Positions 1-5,181 of a stretch of DNA of 6,680 bases are shown here, one piece after another. The stretch lies in contig DDPP01000104.1 in NCBI GenBank assembly GCA_002342255.1, positions 1 through 6,680 on the forward strand, read 5' to 3'. The notes under the pieces are model-generated. The model had not been told where the DNA came from. It worked only from the letters and a program-made list of their open reading frames with translations, and ran no database searches. Position 1 is the stretch's first letter. Every line of letters starts with the position of its first letter. Source of the DNA: Micrococcales bacterium UBA2465 (lineage in GTDB: Bacteria; Actinomycetota; Actinomycetes; Actinomycetales; Microbacteriaceae). A program made the translations under genes and the position numbers.

Positions 1-429
1 GTAGTCATAGAAACCGATGTTCATCCAGGTTTCATGACTGACTGGCAGCAGCCGCTAGTGGTTGCTTTGACTCAGGCAACCGGACTTTCAATTGTTCACG
101 AGACTGTTTATGAGAATCGTTTTGGATTCACTGAAGCGCTAGTTCAAATGGGTGCTCAGATTCAAATTTATCGCGAATGTCTCGGTGGTAACCCTTGTCG
201 TTTTGGGCAGAGAAACTTCTATCACTCGGCAGTGATTTCTGGTCCTACTAAACTCAAAGGCGCTGACATTCGTGTTCCTGACCTTCGCGGTGGTTTTAGC
301 CACATGGTGGCTGCCTTGGCAGCTGAAGGGGAATCAAACGTCACTAACGTGCAACTAATTTCTCGTGGCTATGAACATTTCCTTGACAAGCTGGAAGCTC
401 TCGGCGCTAACTTCAAATACACCGAATAG
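1..429 (+). CDS. murA: UDP-N-acetylglucosamine 1-carboxyvinyltransferase (MurA), C-terminal fragment
   Basis: MurA transfers enolpyruvate from PEP to the 3'-hydroxyl of UDP-GlcNAc, the first committed cytoplasmic step of peptidoglycan synthesis. Only the last 142 residues are visible, because the reading frame is open from base 1 and the 5' end lies outside the window. The fragment carries the PGFMTDWQQ segment (fragment residues 9-17), whose Asp14 matches the conserved MurA base (Asp305 in E. coli). It also has CRFGQRNF (about 66-73), the PDLRGGF loop (93-99, with the substrate-contacting Arg96) and the closing RGYE-DKLEALGA motif (122-136). The CLGG-CRFGQRNF and DLRGGF wording is typical of actinobacterial MurA. 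The catalytic Cys/Asp loop is not in view. It is followed by plsC after 6 bases and probably shares its transcript. The identity is firm; whether the whole gene is intact cannot be seen. Confidence 0.97.
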   Translation, partial: VVIETDVHPGFMTDWQQPLVVALTQATGLSIVHETVYENRFGFTEALVQMGAQIQIYRECLGGNPCRFGQRNFYHSAVISGPTKLKGADIRVPDLRGGFSHMVAALAAEGESNVTNVQLISRGYEHFLDKLEALGANFKYTE

Positions 430-435
430 GCGGCT

Positions 436-1326
436 ATGTCTAAAAAATCTGAACAAATCAAGATGCCAGCGCTGAAGCCTGGCGTTGAGATTACCTGGCC
501 GATTCGTACCTTGGCCACGATACTTCGCCCATGGGTTCGCCTGATGTATAAGGTCGAGGTAACCGGCAAAGAGAACTTGCCTGAAAAAGGTGGTTATGTT
601 CTTGCAGCCAACCACGTTACAGAAGTAGATGCACTGGCAGTTGCCTACATGATTTACTTTCGATTACACCGTGCGCCACATTTTCTTGCCAAAGAGGGCT
701 TATTCAAGATCCCAATTGTTGGTCCTGTGCTTTTAGCCTGCGGTCAAATTCCAGTATTTAGAGGCGGCAGAACAAATACCGATCCGATGGTTGCAGCTTA
801 CCAAGTGCTAAGAGCTGGACATGTAATCGGTATTTTTCCCGAAGGAACACTCACCAGAGATCCCAATCAGTGGCCAATGCGCGGAAGAACTGGCGCGATA
901 AGAATTGCTATTGAAACCGGAGTTCCTATTATTCCCATGGGTCAGTGGGGAACTGAAGAGGTAATGGATACCTATGGCAGTGTAATCAAACCAAAGCCTT
1001 GGCATAAGGTTCGAATGCTGGTTGGCGAGCCAATCGATGTCACATATCTTAAAGGCAAGAAGCTTTCCACTGACGATTTGGTGACACTGAGTGAATTGGT
1101 GATGAGTAAAATAACCGAACTAGTTGAACAACTTAGAAACGATAAAGCTCCGGCAAAAAGATTTGTGCCAAGTGAGCACGGTTTGCCTGAACATGGTAAT
1201 TTCAAAAAGTTTTTGATAATCAAAGCTGAGAACGATAGGAGAGTGGCAGCGGGGTTACCTGAATTGCCTGCTCATGCCAAAGTTAGAAGAGGCAAAATCG
1301 TGGTTAGCAGTAAAGGTAAAAAGTAA
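436..1326 (+). CDS. plsC: 1-acyl-sn-glycerol-3-phosphate acyltransferase (PlsC family)
   Basis: This is a membrane-associated acyltransferase expected to add the second acyl chain to lysophosphatidic acid, giving phosphatidic acid. All four family motifs are present in order: the catalytic NH-x4-D box (ANHVTEVD, His60 and Asp65), GQIPVFRGG (103-111), FPEGT (134-138) and VPIIPMG (163-169). A hydrophobic stretch around 95-102 may sit at the membrane. The ATG lies 6 bases after the murA stop with a weak AGG ribosome site 5 bases upstream, and the stop TAA shares its last base with the gpsA start. Being next to gpsA, which makes glycerol-3-phosphate, fits a phospholipid role. At 296 residues it is longer than a minimal PlsC (about 230-260). 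The extra is a lysine- and arginine-rich tail from about residue 236 (15 basic residues in 61). The acyl acceptor is inferred from the family, so another lysophospholipid is possible. Confidence 0.92.
   Translation: MSKKSEQIKMPALKPGVEITWPIRTLATILRPWVRLMYKVEVTGKENLPEKGGYVLAANHVTEVDALAVAYMIYFRLHRAPHFLAKEGLFKIPIVGPVLLACGQIPVFRGGRTNTDPMVAAYQVLRAGHVIGIFPEGTLTRDPNQWPMRGRTGAIRIAIETGVPIIPMGQWGTEEVMDTYGSVIKPKPWHKVRMLVGEPIDVTYLKGKKLSTDDLVTLSELVMSKITELVEQLRNDKAPAKRFVPSEHGLPEHGNFKKFLIIKAENDRRVAAGLPELPAHAKVRRGKIVVSSKGKK
1312..1316 (+). promoter_or_regulatory. Ribosome binding site of gpsA
   Basis: AAAGG lies inside the last codons of plsC, 9 bases before the gpsA ATG. It supports the ATG at 1326, which overlaps the plsC stop by one base, and means gpsA can be translated by re-initiation or de novo. 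Confidence 0.7.
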
Positions 1327-2327
1327 TGGCAAAGATAGCAGTTCTTGGCGCGGGATCTTGGGGTACCACATTTGCCAAAGTCCTAGTCGACGCTGGCAAC
1401 AACGTGACACTCTGGTCTAGACGAGCTGAGCTAACTGAAGAAATCAACCTTACTCACCGCAATGGTGATTACATGCCCGGCATCAATCTGCCGGTTGACC
1501 TGGTTGCCTCCAGCGATATTTCTGAGGTACTTGCGGGAGCGGAACAGGTGTATATCGCTGTTCCATCTCAGTCACTTAGAAACAATTTGGAGCAGTGGGG
1601 AAACCTAATTGAGCCAGATGCGATTGTTGTTTCACTGATGAAAGGCGTTGAGCAGGGCTCTGGGCTGCGCATGAGCGAGGTTATCAGGGAAGTTTTAGGT
1701 TTCTCAGAAGATCAGATTTGTGTTGTCTCAGGCCCTAACCTTTCACTGGAGATTGCCAGTGAACAGCCGGCTGCCTGTGTAGCAGCCTGCACGTCTGGTG
1801 AAAACGCCAGCCGAGTCGCTGCTGCAGCTACCAATTCTTACTTCACCACTTTCACAAACAAAGACGTGATCGGAACTGAGTTCGGCGGAATCCTGAAGAA
1901 CTTGATTGCCGTTGCCATTGGAATTGTTAACGGTGTTGGCTATGGCCAAAACACTAAGGCTTCCATTATGACTAGAGGCTTAGCCGAGATATCAAGATTC
2001 GCGGTCGAATACGGAGCTAAAAAGAAAACCATGGTAGGACTAGCTGGACTAGGTGACCTGATTGCAACATCCGAATCACCACTTTCTCGAAACCATAAAG
2101 CCGGTGAGATGTTAGGCAAAGGTTACTCTAAGCGTGAAGTTTTGAAGAGACTCTCACAGACTGCTGAAGGATTAACCTCGGTAGCGCCAATCTTGAAATT
2201 GGCTAGTGCTAAAGGCGTATCGATGCCAATCGTGGAGCAAGTGCACTTAGTGATTGAAGGCAAGATGAGTCCAAAAGACATTGGTCCTTCACTGGCAAGT
2301 GGTAGCGATTCGCCAGAGGCAGAATAA
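1326..2327 (+). CDS. gpsA: NAD(P)+-dependent glycerol-3-phosphate dehydrogenase (GpsA)
   Basis: GpsA reduces dihydroxyacetone phosphate to sn-glycerol-3-phosphate with NAD(P)H in the cytoplasm, supplying the backbone for phospholipids. The N-terminal Rossmann motif GAGSWG is at residues 8-13. The IAVPSQ loop (77-82), the MKGVE segment (105-109, Lys106), SGPNLSLEIA (135-144) and the GGILKN motif with the catalytic lysine Lys191 follow. The C-terminal substrate-binding block runs from GYGQNTKAS (205-213) to GLGDLIATSESPLSRN (241-256). The 333-residue length is normal. The usual Cys of the GDL-x-x-TC signature is Ser249 here. Translation starts at an ATG sharing one base with the plsC stop, behind a good AAAGG ribosome site, and its own stop shares one base with ddl, so coupled expression of plsC-gpsA-ddl is very likely. 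Confidence 0.97.
   Translation: MAKIAVLGAGSWGTTFAKVLVDAGNNVTLWSRRAELTEEINLTHRNGDYMPGINLPVDLVASSDISEVLAGAEQVYIAVPSQSLRNNLEQWGNLIEPDAIVVSLMKGVEQGSGLRMSEVIREVLGFSEDQICVVSGPNLSLEIASEQPAACVAACTSGENASRVAAAATNSYFTTFTNKDVIGTEFGGILKNLIAVAIGIVNGVGYGQNTKASIMTRGLAEISRFAVEYGAKKKTMVGLAGLGDLIATSESPLSRNHKAGEMLGKGYSKREVLKRLSQTAEGLTSVAPILKLASAKGVSMPIVEQVHLVIEGKMSPKDIGPSLASGSDSPEAE
2315..2319 (+). promoter_or_regulatory. Ribosome binding site of ddl
   Basis: AGAGG lies inside the gpsA 3' end, 7 bases before the ddl ATG at 2327. Spacing and sequence are good and confirm the one-base TAATG overlap between gpsA and ddl. Confidence 0.7.
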
Positions 2328-3412
2328 TGTCCAAAACCCGAGTAATCATTCTCTTTGGTGGAGTCTCCAGCGAACACAGCATTTCTTGTGCAACCGCAAG
2401 TGGCGTGCTATCAGCTATAGATCGCAACAAATATGAAGTGATTCCAGTTGGTATCACTCAAGATGGCGTTTATGTGCCAGCTGAAGATGATGTTCAAAAG
2501 TGGGCTCTTACCGAAGGTGAACTGCCAGAGGTCAACTTCGAAGGCAAGTCTTTCATTTGGCCAACTACCGGTTCTAAAACAATTTCCTATGTTGAAAATG
2601 GTGTTAGTCATTCACTAGGTGAAGTTGATGTTGTATTCCCAGTGCTGCATGGGCCTAATGGTGAAGATGGCACCATTCAAGGATTCCTGGAACTGCTTGG
2701 ACTGCCCTACGTAGGCAATGGAGTTTTCGCCTCGGCGGCCGGAATGGACAAGGAATTTTCTAAAGCTTTATTCCAAGCTGCTGGATTACCAGTCACCCCA
2801 CACGTGGTTATCCATGAAGCAGATTGGCTAGCCGACCCAGAGTCCACTCTTGAAAAAGTCAAAGGACTTGGACAGCTTCCTATTTTTGTCAAGCCAGCAA
2901 GAGCTGGATCTTCTGTTGGAGTTAGCAAAGTAACCAGCATGGATGGTTTTGCCAAAGCGTTAGAGCTTGCGTTCAGCCACGACACAAAAGTCACTGTTGA
3001 ACGTGGACTAGTTGGTCGCGAACTTGAATGTGCGGTGCTTTCGGTGAAGGGTAAGACCACCCCAAAAGTTTCAGTAGCAGGGGAGATTGTTGTTACTGGT
3101 AGAGACTTCTATGACTTCGATGCAAAGTATCGTGATGCCGAAGCCGCAAAATTGATTTGTCCCGCCGATCTGACTCAAGATGAGTTAGAACAAATGCAGT
3201 CTTTAGCCAAGCGAGCTTTCAAGGCACTGGGTTGCTTTGGATTAGCTAGAGCAGATTTCTTTTTGACTAAAGATGGTTTTTTTGTCAATGAGTTGAATCT
3301 CATGCCTGGCTTCACGCCGATTTCAATGTATCCAAAATGTTGGCAAGCTTCGGGCTTGAGTTACCCAGATTTGATTGACGAACTTATTGAATTGGCGTTT
3401 GAGAGAAGCTAA
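2327..3412 (+). CDS. ddl: D-alanine--D-alanine ligase (Ddl)
   Basis: This ATP-grasp ligase joins two D-alanines for the end of the peptidoglycan stem peptide. The N-terminal domain has FGGVSSEHSIS (10-20), with Glu16 as the first-substrate contact, and FPVLHGPNGEDG (104-115). The ATP-grasp core has Asp141-Lys142, the KPARAGSSVGVSKV loop (189-202, Lys189 and Ser195/Ser196), FYDFDAKY (261-268) and the metal-site residues Arg308, Asp310, Glu322 and Asn324 ahead of MPGFTPISMYP (326-336). Tyr268, equivalent to E. coli DdlB Tyr216, is kept. Ligases making D-Ala-D-Lac commonly have Phe there, so D-Ala-D-Ala is the expected product. Length (361) is normal for the DdlA-like type. The NELNLMPGFT block has Leu where Thr is usual (NxNTMPGFT). 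The start shares one base with the gpsA stop, with AGAGG 7 bases upstream. The stop interlocks with that of the opposing DUF3515 gene. Confidence 0.97.
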   Translation: MSKTRVIILFGGVSSEHSISCATASGVLSAIDRNKYEVIPVGITQDGVYVPAEDDVQKWALTEGELPEVNFEGKSFIWPTTGSKTISYVENGVSHSLGEVDVVFPVLHGPNGEDGTIQGFLELLGLPYVGNGVFASAAGMDKEFSKALFQAAGLPVTPHVVIHEADWLADPESTLEKVKGLGQLPIFVKPARAGSSVGVSKVTSMDGFAKALELAFSHDTKVTVERGLVGRELECAVLSVKGKTTPKVSVAGEIVVTGRDFYDFDAKYRDAEAAKLICPADLTQDELEQMQSLAKRAFKALGCFGLARADFFLTKDGFFVNELNLMPGFTPISMYPKCWQASGLSYPDLIDELIELAFERS

Positions 3413-3852
3413 CCCAAACATTTGTTTGTTTGTTTGGTGAATTGAACTGCTTGACCTAGGTCTTCCAAAACAGATGCACCTGAAACTTTCGAAGAGTTTA
3501 CAGTTATCAAGGTTGCTGGTTTTCTACCAAAACTGATAAATCGATAAATCGGTTTTTGGCTTTCATCAATGATCCAGTCAACCCCGCCAGCGGTGACACA
3601 GGTCAGTGAGCTTACGGTTACAGGGTCAAGACCGCAGGTCAAGGTCACTGTTACTGGATCACCCCAAGCCGCTGTTGACTGTGAATTGGTAATTCTTTTA
3701 GTTTGAGCCGCAGTTTGGTTGGGAAGTCGGACTATAACTTTTGCACAATCAGGGCTATTGGCATCTGGCGCGCTCTCCAATGAAACAGTGGCGGAACAGC
3801 CACTTAGGGCCAAAGTCAACAAAAGAGTAATAGTTGCAAAAAACTTCATCAT
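3409..3852 (-). CDS. DUF3515 family putative lipoprotein
   Basis: This is an actinobacterial extracytoplasmic protein of unknown function. The 147-residue product opens with a lipoprotein signal: charged start (MMK), hydrophobic core (residues 4-16) and lipobox LSGC with Cys19 as the lipidated residue. The mature part shows the DUF3515 pattern: SPDCAKVIVRLP (33-44), AAWGDPV (61-67), LTCG (71-74), a second Cys85, AGGVDW (88-93), the SFGRKPATLITV stretch (107-118) and a C-terminal VLEDLGQAV helix (128-136). Four mature cysteines (36, 73, 85, 145) could form two disulfides outside the membrane. A short internal echo, GDPVTVTLTC / LDPVTVSSLTC, spans 64-85. The start ATG has AAAGG 10 bases upstream on this strand, and a second ATG follows immediately. 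Its placement opposite ddl is also seen in mycobacteria as I recall (Rv2980 beside ddlA), hinting at a cell-wall link, but that is inference. Confidence 0.9.
   Translation of the reverse strand: MMKFFATITLLLTLALSGCSATVSLESAPDANSPDCAKVIVRLPNQTAAQTKRITNSQSTAAWGDPVTVTLTCGLDPVTVSSLTCVTAGGVDWIIDESQKPIYRFISFGRKPATLITVNSSKVSGASVLEDLGQAVQFTKQTNKCLG
3421..3436. repeat. (TTTG)4 tetranucleotide repeat at the DUF3515 3' end
   Basis: Four perfect TTTG units lie 9 bases after the ddl stop. On the minus strand they encode the last residues of the lipoprotein (TKQTNKCLG). Flanking CCAAACA (3414-3420) and TGTTTGG (3431-3437) can pair across the repeat. A change of one unit would shift the frame and replace only the last few residues. 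Confidence 0.85.
3527..3559 (+). repeat. Imperfect inverted repeat / RNA hairpin inside the DUF3515 gene
   Basis: CCAAAACTGAT (3527-3537) and ATCGGTTTTTGG (3548-3559) form an 11-pair stem around a 10-base loop, with one bulged T. The single mismatch is a U-G wobble in plus-strand RNA but an A-C clash in minus-strand RNA, so the structure is more stable in transcripts running on from ddl. It has no U-tract after the stem, so it is not a classical terminator. Confidence 0.5.
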
Positions 3853-3860
3853 AAACAGGC

Positions 3861-3866
3861 TACCTT
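3861..3866 (+). promoter_or_regulatory. Candidate -10 element of a leaderless thiL mRNA
   Basis: TACCTT fits TAnnnT and ends 6 bases before the GTG at 3873, so transcription would begin at or within a base of the start codon. The missing ribosome site upstream of thiL agrees. No good -35 is seen (TTGCAA at 3834-3839 is too far). This is pattern-based only. Confidence 0.45.
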
Positions 3867-3867
3867 T
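3863..3867 (-). promoter_or_regulatory. Ribosome binding site of the DUF3515 gene
   Basis: On the minus strand this reads AAAGG, 10 bases before the ATG at 3852 and 13 before the second ATG at 3849, so the first ATG is favoured. It implies that the lipoprotein mRNA has a leader, whose promoter must then lie inside the thiL 5' coding region. A TAAAGT hexamer on the minus strand at 3893-3888 is one weak candidate. The site overlaps the proposed thiL -10 on the other strand. Confidence 0.6.
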
Positions 3868-3872
3868 GAGAT

Positions 3873-4847
3873 GTGAGTCAAGAGAGCACTTTAGCCAATC
3901 TCGGGGAATCAGAGTCCCTAAAGAGAACCATCGGCAGGCTAATCCAAGGTAAATACACCCTTGTTGGTCCTGGCGATGATGCCGCTGTTGTCAGTGCTCC
4001 AGACAGCAGATATGTCGTGACCACGGACACCATGATTGAAGATCACGACTTCAGAATGGATTGGTCAACAGGATTTGACCTTGGCTATAAAGCCATTGCT
4101 ACCAACGTCTCGGATGTTGCAGCGATGGGTGCCAAGCCAACGGCACTGGTAGTTGCTATCGCCCTTCCTGGTTCAACTAACATCTCTTGGCTAGAAGCTT
4201 TTGCTGATGGTTTGAATGCAGCGATAAAGGAACTAGCACCTGATGCAGAGGTTGTTGGGGGAGATATAGCTAGCAGTGAGAAAGTATTTATCTCTGTTAC
4301 AGCTCACGGTGATCTAGAAGGTAGGAACCCAGTTCTTAGATCTGGAGCTAAGCCAGGAGACGTTCTAGCAGTTGCCGGAACTCTAGGTAGAGCAGCTGCA
4401 GGTTTAGCTCTTCTTCAATCTGATACCGATGCAAAGAGCGCTTACGATGACCTAGTTGCTATCCAGCTAAGGCCTCAGCCACCTATTGCCTCAGGCATAG
4501 CAGCAGCATTAGCCGGTGCAACTTCTATGTTGGACATCTCAGATGGTTTAGCAAGAGATGCTCACCGCATTGCTAAAGCTTCTGGAGTTTCAATTGAAAT
4601 CAATAGCAGAGATCTGCAGGGCTTTGAGGCTGCGTTAGAACAAGCAGCAATGCGACTAGAGGTTAGCCCAGCTGATTGGGTTCGCTTCGGTGGTGAAGAT
4701 CACTCTCTTTTGGCGACCTTCCCTGAAGGTGCTGTTATTCCTCGGGAATTCAAACCCATTGGTCAGGTAGTTGTACAAACCGAGCATCTAGTAACGCTAG
4801 ATGGAATCGAATTACAGCAAAACGGTTGGGATTCGATTCGTGGCTAA
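3873..4847 (+). CDS. thiL: Thiamine-monophosphate kinase (ThiL)
   Basis: ThiL phosphorylates thiamine monophosphate to the cofactor thiamine diphosphate using ATP. It belongs to the PurM/AIR-synthase-like kinases. Visible motifs are the VGPGDDAAVV nucleotide/metal segment (31-40), TTDTMIEDHDF (50-60), DLGYKAIATNVSDVAAMGAKP (69-89), the GGD metal site (129-131), LAVAGTLGRAAAG (165-177) in the C-terminal domain, LDISDGLARD (220-229) and RFGGEDHSLLATFP (271-284). The 324-residue length is standard. The start is GTG, supported because the protein then begins just before the usual LGE-L segment. There is no ribosome site, and a TAnnnT hexamer lies 6 bases upstream, so a leaderless mRNA is likely. 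An out-of-frame ATG-TGA overlaps the start. The divergent DUF3515 gene begins only 20 bases away. The gene is followed, with an 8-base overlap, by a small PH-like gene. Confidence 0.95.
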   Translation: MSQESTLANLGESESLKRTIGRLIQGKYTLVGPGDDAAVVSAPDSRYVVTTDTMIEDHDFRMDWSTGFDLGYKAIATNVSDVAAMGAKPTALVVAIALPGSTNISWLEAFADGLNAAIKELAPDAEVVGGDIASSEKVFISVTAHGDLEGRNPVLRSGAKPGDVLAVAGTLGRAAAGLALLQSDTDAKSAYDDLVAIQLRPQPPIASGIAAALAGATSMLDISDGLARDAHRIAKASGVSIEINSRDLQGFEAALEQAAMRLEVSPADWVRFGGEDHSLLATFPEGAVIPREFKPIGQVVVQTEHLVTLDGIELQQNGWDSIRG

Positions 4848-5181
4848 AGTCTTCGTTGAAGATAATGAGCTCAAAGTTGTTCTGGGATTCTGGGAGCATC
4901 TTGGCGGCTTCTCTGGTGATCTGAGCTTTCCACTAGAGAGTGTTGTCTCTGCCAAGGCAACAGATAAGTTAGACCTCAACTCACTTGGCATCAGATTCGG
5001 TGGCACAGGGTTACCTGGAATCGCAGTGTTAGGTCACTTCAGGAAGAAGGGCACAAGAATCTTCTGTAATTGGACTAAAGGACAGCGTGTTCTCACTGTT
5101 GAACTAAAGAATTCAAAGTTTGACAGGTTAGAACTAGGTTGTTCTGATCCAGAGGAATTGGTGAAAGCGCTAGTTCGCTAA
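4840..5181 (+). CDS. Conserved actinobacterial hypothetical protein, probable PH-like fold
   Basis: The 113-residue product has no function I can assign. It has no signal peptide or membrane segment. Its pattern is a run of short alternating beta strands closed by a C-terminal helix (DPEELVKALV, about residues 102-111), the layout of bacterial PH-like domains. It resembles an actinobacterial family I recall, with an opening acidic/hydrophobic strand, a GTGLPG motif (here about 61-66), a basic hairpin and an ending of the type VELxxxxFDRL-DPE. Start choice: GTG at 4840 gives an N-terminus (MAKVFVED) like those relatives and an 8-base overlap with the thiL stop. The alternative ATG at 4801 would add 13 residues read through thiL codons and has no ribosome site. 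The overlap implies translational coupling to thiL, but nothing in the sequence ties it to thiamine. The stop directly abuts the dapD stop on the other strand. Confidence 0.8.
   Translation: MAKVFVEDNELKVVLGFWEHLGGFSGDLSFPLESVVSAKATDKLDLNSLGIRFGGTGLPGIAVLGHFRKKGTRIFCNWTKGQRVLTVELKNSKFDRLELGCSDPEELVKALVR

Noticed and set aside
2707..3060. 117-codon open frame on the minus strand inside ddl
   Set aside because: It lies wholly opposite conserved ATP-grasp motifs of ddl and its translation shows no recognisable family.
3414..3437. CCAAACA / TGTTTGG inverted repeat as a bidirectional terminator after ddl
   Set aside because: The stem is 7 A/T-rich pairs around a 10-base loop and neither side is followed by a T-run. 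It is mainly a by-product of the TTTG repeat.
3848..3853. TATGAT on the minus strand as a -10 for the DUF3515 gene
   Set aside because: It overlaps the start codons, so transcription would begin inside the signal peptide. The TTGACT upstream at 3881-3876 is 22 bases away, too far for a -35.
3719..3952. Plus-strand open frame from within DUF3515 into the thiL start
   Set aside because: It overlaps two well-supported genes in other frames and its product is unlike any known protein; it is a shadow.
4801..4839. Earlier ATG start for the PH-like gene
   Set aside because: It would read 47 bases of thiL in another frame, has no ribosome site, and adds residues not expected from related proteins. 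GTG at 4840 is preferred.
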